From positions 310,001-374,000 of the forward strand of contig JACKPC010000007.1 in the NCBI GenBank assembly GCA_024233835.1: a DNA stretch of 64,000 nucleotides, in the 5' to 3' direction. The position numbers were made by a program, and so were the translations under genes. The notes beneath the pieces are model-generated. The model was not told the origin of the DNA. It saw only the letters and a program-made list of their open reading frames with translations, and searched no databases. This document shows, one piece after another, positions 10,044 to 18,291 of this stretch. Within the stretch, counting starts at the first letter, position 1. Each line of letters opens with the position of its first letter. This stretch comes from Leptospiraceae bacterium (GTDB lineage Bacteria > Spirochaetota > Leptospiria > Leptospirales > Leptospiraceae).

Positions 10044-10070
10044 AGTCAAATGAAACGGGAGGAGTTTTGA

Positions 10071-10886
10071 ATGAAAACTCTAGTATTAATTGTTATTTCC
10101 ATATCTTTTACTTTAGTCTCTTGTCTTAAAAATTCGGACGATAGCAATAGTAAAAATGCAATTCGAGCCATAGCTTCCACTTTACCTGATGGTTCCGTAA
10201 CTACGATAGCGAGTCCGAAACTTTCTATCACCGGTCAACTTAAAGGCAAGGATGGGACACCTATTTCCAATGCAACCATGACACTTTCCAGTAGTGGAAT
10301 TAGTACGGGACTGTCTGTTTTAGCTCAAACCAGCTCCGGTTCCGCCGAAACCACTACCGTTAAGACAGATTCTACCGGTAATTACACCCTTGTTCTTGAA
10401 GTAGGAAATTTCAAAGTAACTGTCACCAGTTCGAGCGGCGAAAGTCTGGGTGAAATAACATTCAAGGTCACAAGTGTAACCCAAAAACCCGCTACCGAAG
10501 TTACATCAGAAACCATAAGTCCGGATTCTCTCGTATCCGAAATCTTACAAATTTCCAGTGATTTGACAGATAAGCCAACAGGCTTCACCTTGAGTTCAAC
10601 CGATACGGATCCAAAACAACTTGGCGGAACAATAACCATAAAAAAAGCAGCTTCAGAAAGTAATATAACCTCCTACAAAATGTATTGGGCCAAGCTCAAT
10701 GTAAATGGAGTACAGTATGATAGACTTGGAGAAATTGCAGATTTCAACAAGACCGGAAATGACATTATTTATATAATGGCCAATGACACAGCCATCCCTT
10801 CCAATGTAACCCATCTCCTTATAGTGAGTAAGAATTCAAGAGGAGAAATGTTAGATGGTCTTGTGATTGATATTTCTCAGGAATAA
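10071..10886 (+). CDS. Lipoprotein with carboxypeptidase-regulatory-like domain
   Basis: 271 residues. The N-terminus is a lipoprotein signal: positive MK, hydrophobic stretch and the lipobox LVSC, with the lipidated Cys at residue 19. After a low-complexity Ser/Asn linker, residues ~50-145 fit a carboxypeptidase-regulatory/CNA-B-like beta-sandwich (SITGQLKGKDGTPISNATMT, then a TDSTGNYTL turn). The C-terminal ~80 residues look like a second beta-sandwich. Such domains are structural and occur in surface lipoproteins; no catalytic motif is seen. The gene is monocistronic, bounded upstream by a terminator and downstream by a hairpin and a strong terminator. Lipoprotein status is well supported; the function is unknown. 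Confidence 0.8.
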   Translation: MKTLVLIVISISFTLVSCLKNSDDSNSKNAIRAIASTLPDGSVTTIASPKLSITGQLKGKDGTPISNATMTLSSSGISTGLSVLAQTSSGSAETTTVKTDSTGNYTLVLEVGNFKVTVTSSSGESLGEITFKVTSVTQKPATEVTSETISPDSLVSEILQISSDLTDKPTGFTLSSTDTDPKQLGGTITIKKAASESNITSYKMYWAKLNVNGVQYDRLGEIADFNKTGNDIIYIMANDTAIPSNVTHLLIVSKNSRGEMLDGLVIDISQE

Positions 10887-10954
10887 AAGAAAACAGTTTT
10901 TTCTGCTGGTTAATTTTTTGAGCTTAAACAACTTGGATGTAATCTAGGGAGCAA

Positions 10955-10974
10955 GCGAGCCTGTAATGGCTCGC
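10955..10974 (+). repeat. Hairpin, copy 2 of the GCGAGCC/GGCTCGC element
   Basis: GCGAGCC and GGCTCGC form a 7-bp stem around TGTAAT, 69 bases past the lipoprotein stop. The right arm and following bases match the copy at 3158-3179. As there, it is not followed by a T run; the functional terminator here appears to be the separate structure at 10982-11021. Confidence 0.6.
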
Positions 10975-10981
10975 CTATGAT

Positions 10982-11021
10982 AAAAAAAATACTCTCAGTT
11001 TGTTAGGGGGTATTTTTTTTT
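10982..11021 (+). terminator. Rho-independent terminator, A-rich/T-rich stem
   Basis: Eight A residues plus TACTC pair with GGGTA plus eight T residues (10982-10994 with 11008-11020), giving a 13-bp stem with one G-T pair and an intrinsic T run. The symmetric A and T tracts would allow function in both directions. Confidence 0.65.
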
Positions 11022-11063
11022 AATAGTTTATAGACTTTAAATAAAATAATAAAGGTGAATAGA

Positions 11064-12485
11064 ATGCCTTATATCTTTTTGCTACTATTGGTAATTTTCT
11101 CTTCTTCCATCTTGTCAGACACCTACCATAATATTAATGGTTTAATTGGAGAAAGGGCTGCTGGTATGGGGGGGGCCTTTTCTGCAATTTCCGATGACCC
11201 TTCGGGAGCATTTTACAACCCGGCTGGTATTGCATTTGCCTACGACAACTTTGTATCCATCTCCGCAAACACCTACAAAGAAACCGAAAAGCGTTACCAG
11301 AATGTTTTTGGTCCAGGTCAGGATTATGTTCGAAAGTCACGCGGATTTAGTCCGAACTTCATCGGTACCATTAAATCCTTTGAAAAATTGAAAGTCGGCT
11401 TTTCTGTTATAAGCCCGAACAACGAGCAATTTGATCAGGCAGACTTCTTCTACTTACCCCAATCCCGTCCTCTCTTATCCAGTTACCGTATCGATTACAC
11501 AGAAAGTAATGAACTTTATAACATCGGTTTAAGTGCCGGTTATCCTCTTTCTAATAAACTGGCGATAGGAGGTTCTCTTTTCTTTTTCAACGATACTTCC
11601 AGAATTCAATCTACCCAGATTATAGAAGGAAAAGATGGTGCATTCAGTCACATATCTACTCAGGATAGAAGAAAAACTTTGGGTTTAACACCGGCACTGG
11701 GTTTACAGTTCATGCCTACCGATAAATTTGCCCTGGGTGCTTCTGTAAAAAGACATTTTGTAACAGCTGAGAGTAGAAGCATCACTTCCTTTAATTCAAA
11801 AAGTAGTTCTTCAAACTATACCCAAACCACCCTATCTACAGCTTCACAGAATTCCTCGTCTATTGTAAGCAATGGATTGATTTATGCAGGTCCGGCAGCC
11901 AGTGGTAAAATCCCGGAAATTACAGAAATCCGATCCGGGCTGGCCTGGTTTGCCAACAAGTCTTTTATTGCTTCCTTTGATATGATATTTACAGATGGAT
12001 TCAGTTCCAGCCTGAGTAGAAGTTTGTTAGAAGCAAAAACCGGAACTTTAATTATTAAAGATACAGAAGATCCACTCTTAAGTCGTGAACCCACTCTCAA
12101 CTATGCTTTCGGTCTGGAATTTTTCCCGATAGATATTCTTGCACTTCGTTTTGGGATGTACACAAACTTCTCCAACAATAAACCTATAGAATGGGGGGAT
12201 GCGGCAGTTGACCTTTACCTTACAGAAACAAGTAGAAATAGCATTAGTTTAGCAAACAATTTAATCTATCAACCTGAAGTGTTACAGGCAAAAACCAGAC
12301 TGGAATACATCAATAATACAGGTTATAGCCTGGGTATCAGCTGGGCTACTGCAAAATCTTCCATTACCTTAACTTATATTTATGAGTATGGTAAAGGGGT
12401 TTCGCAAATCGACCCGTCTCAATTACCCCAATCTGTCGTATACAGAAATACCGCGTTTTATCTGATTGCCAGTTCTCACAACTAA
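11064..12485 (+). CDS. Outer membrane protein, FadL/PorV-like
   Basis: About 473 residues with a cleavable-type signal peptide (MPYIFLLLLVIFSSSILSD). The mature start carries GERAAGMGGAFSAISDDPSG and FYNPAGI, the N-terminal signature of the OmpP1/FadL (TodX) superfamily. The rest alternates hydrophobic and polar residues as in a beta-barrel and ends with an aromatic-rich strand. FadL proteins transport long-chain fatty acids or other hydrophobic compounds; PorV-like relatives serve other roles, so the substrate is not assigned. An in-frame GTG at 11055 exists, but it lies inside AAAGGTG, the likely ribosome site; ATG 11064 has the proper six-base spacing and is preferred. The gene is bounded by a terminator upstream and a hairpin downstream. 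Confidence 0.78.
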   Translation: MPYIFLLLLVIFSSSILSDTYHNINGLIGERAAGMGGAFSAISDDPSGAFYNPAGIAFAYDNFVSISANTYKETEKRYQNVFGPGQDYVRKSRGFSPNFIGTIKSFEKLKVGFSVISPNNEQFDQADFFYLPQSRPLLSSYRIDYTESNELYNIGLSAGYPLSNKLAIGGSLFFFNDTSRIQSTQIIEGKDGAFSHISTQDRRKTLGLTPALGLQFMPTDKFALGASVKRHFVTAESRSITSFNSKSSSSNYTQTTLSTASQNSSSIVSNGLIYAGPAASGKIPEITEIRSGLAWFANKSFIASFDMIFTDGFSSSLSRSLLEAKTGTLIIKDTEDPLLSREPTLNYAFGLEFFPIDILALRFGMYTNFSNNKPIEWGDAAVDLYLTETSRNSISLANNLIYQPEVLQAKTRLEYINNTGYSLGISWATAKSSITLTYIYEYGKGVSQIDPSQLPQSVVYRNTAFYLIASSHN

Positions 12486-12497
12486 GCTTATTGAAAA

Positions 12498-12520
12498 ACC
12501 GGGACTATGTCCGTCCCGGT
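12498..12520 (+). terminator. GC-rich hairpin after FadL-like gene
   Basis: ACCGGGAC and GTCCCGGT form a perfect 8-bp stem with a seven-base loop, 12 bases after the stop. No T run follows, so it may stabilise the mRNA end rather than terminate transcription; the next gene starts 35 bases on. Confidence 0.4.
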
Positions 12521-12555
12521 CTAAAGCACACAATGCTTAGAGGAAAAGTAAATAA

Positions 12556-12960
12556 ATGCCTTTTATTTTATGGACAAAAGAAAATGAAATTGGTATTGAA
12601 ATAATAGATAATCAGCATAAACACCTATTTGATCTATTAAATACCCTGCACGCCACGTTTTCCTTAGGGGAAGAGAAAAATGTTTTACTAAAAGCTTTAG
12701 ATGCACTCATCGAATATACCATTTTTCATTTCGATACCGAAGAAAGACTTTTTGAAAAATATAGCTTTCCTCAAAAAATTCAACACCAGAAGGAACACAA
12801 TAAATTAGCTGAAGAAATCATAGGCCTTAGAATGAAATTAGAAGCAGGAAGTGCCATCCTTACCATTAAGGTTCTGGAATTTATCCATTCCTGGCTCGAA
12901 CAGCATACAATGAATTCTGACAGAAAATTTGGAGAATATATAAAAAATTATACTCTTTAG
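12556..12960 (+). CDS. Bacteriohemerythrin
   Basis: 134 residues, a typical length for a single-domain bacterial hemerythrin. The diiron ligands are all in place: H21 (NQHKH), H58 and E62 (HFDTEE), H77 and H81 (HQKEH), H117 and D122 (HTMNSD). The spacing matches the canonical family almost residue for residue. These cytoplasmic four-helix proteins bind O2 reversibly and act in oxygen sensing, storage or delivery. There is no fused signalling domain. AGAGGA at 12538-12543 is the probable ribosome site. It is convergent with the polyphosphate kinase gene, only two bases separating the stops, so the transcripts may overlap. Confidence 0.95.
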   Translation: MPFILWTKENEIGIEIIDNQHKHLFDLLNTLHATFSLGEEKNVLLKALDALIEYTIFHFDTEERLFEKYSFPQKIQHQKEHNKLAEEIIGLRMKLEAGSAILTIKVLEFIHSWLEQHTMNSDRKFGEYIKNYTL

Positions 12961-12962
12961 AA

Positions 12963-13898
12963 TCAGGTATATACCTGTGGAATAATTAATTCTTTGGGAG
13001 TTGGATTTCTTCTGTACCCCTCATTATGTTTTCGCTCCGGTAAGGTAACTTTTTCCGTATCAATTTTATGGTAATCAATAACAGAGAGTAAATGAGAGAT
13101 ACAATTCAGTCTGGCTAACTTTTTACTATCTGCCGGTACGATAAACCATGGAGCTTCCTCTATATGAGTTTTTTCTAACATAACTTCTTTTGCTTTTGTG
13201 TAGTCTTCCCAGCGTATCCTGGATTGTAAATCCATTGGACTAAGCTTCCAGCGCTTCAGGGGATCGTTAATCCTGCAATTAAAACGAAACTCCTGCTCCT
13301 TATCAGAAATAGAGAACCAATATTTCACCAGGTGGATTCCCGAGCGGCAGATCATTCTCTCAAATTGAGGAACCGTATTCAGGAATTCCCAGTATTCTTC
13401 ATCCGAACAAAATCCCATAACCCGTTCAACCCCGGCCCGATTATACCAGCTCCTATCAAATAAGACCATTTCTCCGGCTGCCGGTAAATGATACACATAC
13501 CTTTGAAAATACCACTGGGATTTTTCTCTTTCTGTAGGAGCAGGCAAGGCAACCACCTTGCAAACACGCGGATTTAAACGCTGCATGATACGTTTTATAA
13601 CTCCTCCTTTCCCGGCGGCATCCCTTCCTTCAAAAATAATTACCAGTTTATAGCCCGTATTCCGTACCCATTCCTGTAATTCTACCAGCTTGATTTGAAG
13701 CCGAATCAGCTCTTTTATGTAAGAATAAGTAGAAGTCTTCGTATCTTCAGCAATATCTATAAGTCCCAGGTCCTTGTCATAATCGGCCTCATTATCTAAA
13801 AACTCCAGTTCCTCCTCCATATCATCCAGAATAGCCTGGTAAACCTTCTGATATTTTTTATTAAAGGAATGATTCTTATTTTTCTTCTTTTTTTCCAT
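12963..13898 (-). CDS. ppk2: Polyphosphate kinase 2 (PPK2 family)
   Basis: 311 residues. Walker A GRDAAGKGG at 91-99 and the PPK2 lid/Walker B signature FDRSWYNRAGVE at 147-158 are intact, with the conserved RYV and WSP/KWK region downstream. PPK2 enzymes move phosphate between polyphosphate and nucleoside mono- or diphosphates, usually favouring NDP phosphorylation. Class I versus II/III cannot be settled without alignment; the single domain and the length fit class I. The N-terminal ~45 residues are highly charged, starting with a Lys-rich run, and look disordered. No ppk1 or exopolyphosphatase is nearby. It is monocistronic and convergent with the hemerythrin gene. Confidence 0.93.
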   Translation of the reverse strand: MEKKKKNKNHSFNKKYQKVYQAILDDMEEELEFLDNEADYDKDLGLIDIAEDTKTSTYSYIKELIRLQIKLVELQEWVRNTGYKLVIIFEGRDAAGKGGVIKRIMQRLNPRVCKVVALPAPTEREKSQWYFQRYVYHLPAAGEMVLFDRSWYNRAGVERVMGFCSDEEYWEFLNTVPQFERMICRSGIHLVKYWFSISDKEQEFRFNCRINDPLKRWKLSPMDLQSRIRWEDYTKAKEVMLEKTHIEEAPWFIVPADSKKLARLNCISHLLSVIDYHKIDTEKVTLPERKHNEGYRRNPTPKELIIPQVYT

Positions 13899-14005
13899 TT
13901 AGAACCTGTAGCTAAAAATGCCTGTATTCAATACCAGTACACACCTCTTATATGCAAGTCTATCTATTTTTTTAGTAAAAGTAAAGATAAAAAAATGAAA
14001 AAAGC

Positions 14006-14036
14006 TTGCTATCGCTAAACAAGTGAAATGTATAGT
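14006..14036 (+). promoter_or_regulatory. Candidate promoter for small lipoprotein
   Basis: TTGCTA (14006-14011) and TATAGT (14031-14036) are separated by 19 bases, slightly long for a sigma-70 promoter, and lie 30 bases before the start. AGGAAG at 14055-14060 is the ribosome site. Weak pattern evidence. Confidence 0.3.
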
Positions 14037-14065
14037 GAAATCATACTATCTTTTAGGAAGACTGA

Positions 14066-14554
14066 ATGAAAAACCTTAGTACCAAACTTACCCTTATTAG
14101 CCTTCTTTTTGGCCTTTCTCTCACTCTAAGCTTTTGTGGTGAAAAAGAACAACCAAAAGAAGAGCCGGCTAAAACAGAAACAACCGAACCAGCTAAAACT
14201 GAAGAAACAAAACCTGCTACAGGAGATAATTCCAAATTAGTTTCTGAATATGAAACTCTTGTGAATTCTTTCTGTACAAATGTAGACAAAGCAAAATCAG
14301 CTGATAAAGCTACTCAAGCAACTATGGCAATCGAGTTAGCAAAAACACAAACTTCCGTTACTGAAACTGCTGCAAAAGTAGCTAAAGTTAGAGATTCTCT
14401 GGCTGAAACTGACAAAGCTAAAGTTGCCGAACTTGATAAAAAAGGCATAGAATGCGGTAAAAAACTCGCTGGCATGTCTTCAGCTCCGACTCCATCAACA
14501 AAAGATGTTAATAAAAAAGTTGATGACCTAAAGAAAAAAGTTCCGGGCTTCTAA
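14066..14554 (+). CDS. Small charged lipoprotein
   Basis: 162 residues. The signal MKNLSTKLTLISLLFGLSLTLSFC ends in a lipobox with Cys at residue 24. A Glu/Lys/Pro/Thr-rich linker follows (EEPAKTETTEPAKTEETKP), then a helical, Lys/Ala-rich domain with two cysteines (in NSFCTNV and IECGKK) that could form a disulfide. The composition (few aromatics, many A/K/E/T) is typical of abundant lipoproteins. I do not recognise a named family. It has its own promoter candidate and a clean terminator, so it is a single-gene transcript, probably highly expressed (inference). Confidence 0.78.
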   Translation: MKNLSTKLTLISLLFGLSLTLSFCGEKEQPKEEPAKTETTEPAKTEETKPATGDNSKLVSEYETLVNSFCTNVDKAKSADKATQATMAIELAKTQTSVTETAAKVAKVRDSLAETDKAKVAELDKKGIECGKKLAGMSSAPTPSTKDVNKKVDDLKKKVPGF

Positions 14555-14580
14555 GCTCTCGTTCATTATACTATTTGTAG

Positions 14581-14607
14581 AAAGGCTACCGGAAGGTAGC
14601 CTTTTTT
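14581..14607 (+). terminator. Strong rho-independent terminator
   Basis: AAGGCTACC, loop GGAA, GGTAGCCTT forms a 9-bp GC-containing stem followed by TTTTT, 28 bases after the lipoprotein stop. The GGAA tetraloop and T run make this the clearest terminator in the window. Confidence 0.85.
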
Positions 14608-14704
14608 ATTTTCCTCCAAATTTTATTAATATTTAAAACACTTGCCCTTTCCGTATTTTGAAATTAAACTGAAAAAAAAGGATATTTGGTTTGTATAATT
14701 GGGT

Positions 14705-15700
14705 ATGAAAGAGATGAAAAAAAAATTATTTATTTTTACAATGGTGTTCGTTTCACTCCTCACTTCGTCATCAGTATTCGCTCAGGCCAAACCGGGTTCA
14801 GGCCTGGTTTTAAAAGGGGGCCTCTGGGGGCTTGCCGGCAATTTCAAGCATGAACTGGAAGACAAATTTTTTGTTGATGATATTGTCAGCAGTCAACTCA
14901 ATCTCGAATGGGATGCAGGGCAGAAGTTCTATCTTTTAAATCCTATAGGTCTGGACTACTATATGGGTGGCATTGGTTCGGGTTCCCTTCTTTTGGGCTT
15001 AGAATTTCGTGGTTTTCCCGGAATTGATTTAACCGGTTTTGTTCCAAATTATGATTATATAAGTCTCGGTCTGGGCGGAGGAGCTGTAGGTATCCATACT
15101 GCGGATTTGAAATATAAAAACATAGATTTTAATGTTGGTTATCAATTAGGTTTTAACCAATTCCTGATTACGCCCAAACTGCAAATTCGGAATTTCCGAA
15201 CTCAACTCGAAGAGTCCGGAATTTACCTGGGAAATGGCTGGGGTGGCTACCGGGAGCATTCCTTTAATAGTTCTGCCTGGACAACCTTCCTGGGAGTAAA
15301 TTTACAATTCTTCATCAATGAAGCCTCTTCTGTTTATTTAGAATTAGCCTTTGATTCTCCAATTCTCGGACAACTTACCAGCAGTGTAGAATATGACAGC
15401 CTTTACCTAAACTCAACAAGTCTCGGATTAAATATTTCCTTTAATGGCAAACAGGAAGTAAAAGGCAATGTTTTTGACTTTGGTTATCAGCATAACTTCG
15501 GAAACCTCGGACTCCGCATTGGTTACAGAAACGAAACCCTGAACGTATCCTACCCGACCTTCACAAATATAGAATTATTTGCTTTTAATGGGGGTGCGAC
15601 AGTAAGTCCCTGGGAAATTATTACAGATAAAATTTTCTACGGAAAATCAGATTCCACAGAAATCCAGTCTCTATACCTGACTCTCATGTATCAATTTTAA
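14705..15700 (+). CDS. Outer membrane beta-barrel protein, unknown family
   Basis: About 331 residues. Signal peptide MKKKLFIFTMVFVSLLTSSSVFA, then a mature region with alternating strands, Gly-rich turns (SLGLGGGAVGIH) and a C-terminal strand ending LYLTLMYQF, i.e. a terminal Phe as in many outer membrane barrels. No domain is recognised. The start is uncertain: TTG 14699, ATG 14705 and ATG 14714 are all in frame and no strong ribosome site picks one; 14714 gives the cleanest signal peptide. It is monocistronic. The barrel call rests on composition and the terminal strand only. Confidence 0.68.
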   Translation: MKEMKKKLFIFTMVFVSLLTSSSVFAQAKPGSGLVLKGGLWGLAGNFKHELEDKFFVDDIVSSQLNLEWDAGQKFYLLNPIGLDYYMGGIGSGSLLLGLEFRGFPGIDLTGFVPNYDYISLGLGGGAVGIHTADLKYKNIDFNVGYQLGFNQFLITPKLQIRNFRTQLEESGIYLGNGWGGYREHSFNSSAWTTFLGVNLQFFINEASSVYLELAFDSPILGQLTSSVEYDSLYLNSTSLGLNISFNGKQEVKGNVFDFGYQHNFGNLGLRIGYRNETLNVSYPTFTNIELFAFNGGATVSPWEIITDKIFYGKSDSTEIQSLYLTLMYQF

Positions 15701-15722
15701 CGTCTTAGCCTGAGTCAGCCTC

Positions 15723-15768
15723 ACCCTTCGATATACCTATTTTAAATAAATACCGTATATCGAAGGGT
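15723..15768. repeat. Perfect 14-bp inverted repeat with 18-base loop
   Basis: ACCCTTCGATATAC (15723-15736) is repeated exactly as its complement at 15755-15768. The loop is AT-rich. It lies 22 bases after the barrel-gene stop and about 90 bases before the next operon, with no T run on either side. It could be a terminator, an mRNA end structure or a regulator-binding site; sequence alone does not decide. Confidence 0.6.
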
Positions 15769-15858
15769 ACAGAAATAATCCTGTTTTTACTTGACAGGCA
15801 AAAAGCCTTTGTTTTAGCTTATATATCCATACTTAGATAATCTGGGAGATTCTTTTTA

Positions 15859-16146
15859 ATGAGTTCTGAAAAAGTTTATTGTGCAAACTGCCTACACTGT
15901 ATTGTCGTACGACACTTTGAAGCCGAACAGGATAAGTACATTCTTCGTGTAAAATGCTCCAAAAAAAAATGGTCTAAACGCTCAGGCGAAGAGAAGTTAT
16001 ATAAATATTTTACGGTAGCCAGAAGAATGCAAGCAGATTGCGAATACTACGAAGAAATGGGAGATATACTTCCTTACATCAAGAATCTGAAAAAAGAGCT
16101 TCCAATTAAAGACGAAATTTACGTAGTAAAAACCCCTACTAATTAA
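15859..16146 (+). CDS. Cys-rich small protein, first gene of Rnf-like operon
   Basis: 95 residues, not recognised as a named family. Cysteines lie at C8, C11, C14, C33 and C61; the CxxCxxC start suggests a metal site (zinc ribbon or Fe-S). The rest is Lys/Glu/Tyr-rich and soluble, with no signal peptide. GGGAG at 15842-15846 precedes the ATG. It ends 26 bases before the RnfC-like Fe-S protein on the same strand, so co-transcription and a redox or metal-related link are plausible but inferred. Confidence 0.6.
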   Translation: MSSEKVYCANCLHCIVVRHFEAEQDKYILRVKCSKKKWSKRSGEEKLYKYFTVARRMQADCEYYEEMGDILPYIKNLKKELPIKDEIYVVKTPTN

Positions 16147-16172
16147 AGATATTTTTAATACAGGAATTTCCC

Positions 16173-17351
16173 TTGTTTAGCCTGGGTAACATAAAAAATC
16201 CCGGCTTTTTAAGCAAAAAAAGTCGGGCCTTTTCCCTGCCACCTCTATCCGGAAAATTATTAATTTCTTCGATATATCAGGATAGACGTTTAACCATTCG
16301 GGGAGAATACCCAAGACGGGTAGAAATAGGTGACATTCTAATGGGTGATGATAAATGTCAAAAATCTTCACCCGCAAATGGGATAGCTCATTATCATCCC
16401 GAAAGCGATTCCGTTTCAATTTTACAGGATGGCTCTTTTTTAGCACGGGAAAATCCGAGTTCTAAAGTCTATGAACTCAAAGAAATGCAAGCCCAACTTT
16501 ATAATTCCGGTTTAATTTCCTTTGAATTTCCGACAGTTCCTATCCAGGACATTTTTTCCATATTAAAAGAAAAGAAAGAATTTCGGATTATTTTATCTCC
16601 CTTTTCTGGTGAGAACTTTATTGATTTTAGAAAACTTATCCTGGAAGAATACGGTCAGTATCTTTCTCTTTTTAAAGAAAACCTATTACTAATTGCACCA
16701 CAGGCTCGTTTTGAGGATTATATTTCCGGAAAAGAACTTCGTTTTCAATATCCGGCTTCTTCTCCCAGATATTTTCTTTACCGCTATACGGACTCTACTC
16801 TTTTAGATGAAAAAACGGTTCTGGAAAATACTCTTTTTTTGGGAGCCGAAACTCTCTACCATGTTCTTCGCTCGCTCTATTTAAATATTCCTTTTGTGGA
16901 AAGACATGTAAGTTTTTTTATACAGGAATCTTCCGGTCAGATTCAGTCCATCAATCAAAAGTGCAGTTTAAAGAATGGTTGGAATTTAAAAGAATTTTTA
17001 CATCAGTTTAAAGAGAATTTTTCTTATTTTACCCTGAATTCTTTCTACCATCCTACTGAAATTTTTAAAGTAGGAGAAGAGTTTCGTTTTGATATATACT
17101 CACACAATTCATTTATTATCTGTCAGGATATTCAAGAAAAGAACTTCGAAAAAGTCTGTATAGATTGTGATGATTGCACCCTTCTCTGTCCGGTTCATGC
17201 AAATCCGAGAGGTATTTTTGACAAACAAGCCAGCTCCTTTCAGCATACTACCTGTATTGAATGTGGAATTTGTAGTTTTATCTGTCCGGCTCATATTGAT
17301 TTCTCAGAGAGGATTTCAAAGATAAAAAAGGAAAAACCCGGTGTCGGCTAA
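16173..17351 (+). CDS. Divergent RnfC-like electron-transport Fe-S protein
   Basis: 392 residues. Two ferredoxin-type 4Fe-4S motifs close the protein: C329-x2-C-x2-C-x3-C339-P and C361-x2-C-x2-C-x3-C371-P. Their arrangement is that of RnfC. The N-terminal part has the RnfC-type lipoyl-like hairpin (VEIGDILMGDDKC, then SPANGIAHY). The middle, aligned by eye to the NADH/FMN region of RnfC, is strongly divergent: a YPASSPRYFLYRYTD stretch stands where YPxGxE-type glycine/acidic residues are usual. RnfC links NAD(H) to ferredoxin at the membrane; whether this protein still binds NADH or FMN is doubtful. The start is TTG 16173 with AGGA at 16162-16165. It overlaps the next gene by 11 bases. Confidence 0.7.
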   Translation: MFSLGNIKNPGFLSKKSRAFSLPPLSGKLLISSIYQDRRLTIRGEYPRRVEIGDILMGDDKCQKSSPANGIAHYHPESDSVSILQDGSFLARENPSSKVYELKEMQAQLYNSGLISFEFPTVPIQDIFSILKEKKEFRIILSPFSGENFIDFRKLILEEYGQYLSLFKENLLLIAPQARFEDYISGKELRFQYPASSPRYFLYRYTDSTLLDEKTVLENTLFLGAETLYHVLRSLYLNIPFVERHVSFFIQESSGQIQSINQKCSLKNGWNLKEFLHQFKENFSYFTLNSFYHPTEIFKVGEEFRFDIYSHNSFIICQDIQEKNFEKVCIDCDDCTLLCPVHANPRGIFDKQASSFQHTTCIECGICSFICPAHIDFSERISKIKKEKPGVG

Positions 17352-18282
17352 CAGCTATATTCTTACAAATAAGGGATTCAAACTTCTTTCAAGAGAATTC
17401 TATGTTGATATCTTTTCGACCTTAATCTTAGGTATCTGCCTGGCGTTTTTTTCCTTCATCAAACCTTCTTTTATTTTCTCAACCTTGCTTGCTTTTTCCC
17501 TCTTTATACCTATCTTAATTTATTACAGGTTCAGGGTAGGTTATATTTACAATCTGGGTTTTATATACCAAATATTCCTTTATCTTTTAATTACTCCGCA
17601 GGTCTTTCAAGAATGGTATTTAATTCTATTAACTGCCCTGGTTCTCTTTCCTTTTTATGCATTTGAAAGTGTATTTCGACAAATCCCCTTTCCGCTGGGA
17701 ATTTTTTTAGCCGGGATAAATTCCGGACTGGGTTTTATTTTTCACCATTTTGAATACCTGCAGATTCCAATTCTGACAGAAATAGAAATGTTTCCTGAAA
17801 TTTTTCCTTCCGCTCTTATGCCGGGTTTATTTTTTACGAGGTTTTCTCCCGGTAATTACTTCCCGGCCTTTTCCATTTTCAGTGCAATGGAAAGTTTCGG
17901 CACTTTTTCCCTTGTGCTCATTCCTTTATTTTTCTTAAAACAGGGAAAATCACTCAGAGAATTAAGCCTCTGCATTTTATTTTTTCTTCTTCTAACCCTG
18001 GCCTATAGGTACGACTTCCTACTGGAATACCCCTCCTTAATTTCTGCTACCGTTATCTGGTATCTGGCATATTCCTCACCGGGAAGAAATTCCAATCGAG
18101 GGTTTATTCCTTCTTTAACTGCTCTATTTATTTCAGCTATCCTTCTACTATTCTTTGCAGCTTCTAATCAAGTGAATCGCTTACCTCCCATGGCCATTAT
18201 CTTTGTCTTCTTTCTGTTAGATGGAATTATCAGATATTTAAATCATAAAAACTATCTTAAGGTTTTACATTTTTCAGGATAA
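17341..18282 (+). CDS. Polytopic membrane protein, tentatively RnfD-like
   Basis: 313 residues with about eight to ten hydrophobic segments spread over the whole length, so an inner membrane protein. It starts at GTG 17341 with AAGGA eight or nine bases upstream, inside the end of the RnfC-like gene (11-base overlap), which indicates translational coupling. By position and topology it could stand in for RnfD or NqrB, the membrane partner of RnfC. However, I do not see the SGAT(P) flavinylation motif of RnfD, and similarity by eye is weak. RnfA, B, E and G are absent from the window. Treat it as a membrane partner of unknown chemistry. Confidence 0.5.
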   Translation: MSANSYILTNKGFKLLSREFYVDIFSTLILGICLAFFSFIKPSFIFSTLLAFSLFIPILIYYRFRVGYIYNLGFIYQIFLYLLITPQVFQEWYLILLTALVLFPFYAFESVFRQIPFPLGIFLAGINSGLGFIFHHFEYLQIPILTEIEMFPEIFPSALMPGLFFTRFSPGNYFPAFSIFSAMESFGTFSLVLIPLFFLKQGKSLRELSLCILFFLLLTLAYRYDFLLEYPSLISATVIWYLAYSSPGRNSNRGFIPSLTALFISAILLLFFAASNQVNRLPPMAIIFVFFLLDGIIRYLNHKNYLKVLHFSG

Positions 18283-18291
18283 GGATAAAAC

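Noticed and set aside
15791..15820. TTGACA upstream of the Cys-rich gene as a -35 box
   Set aside because: No acceptable -10 lies 16-18 bases downstream (best TAGCTT), so it was not called as a promoter.
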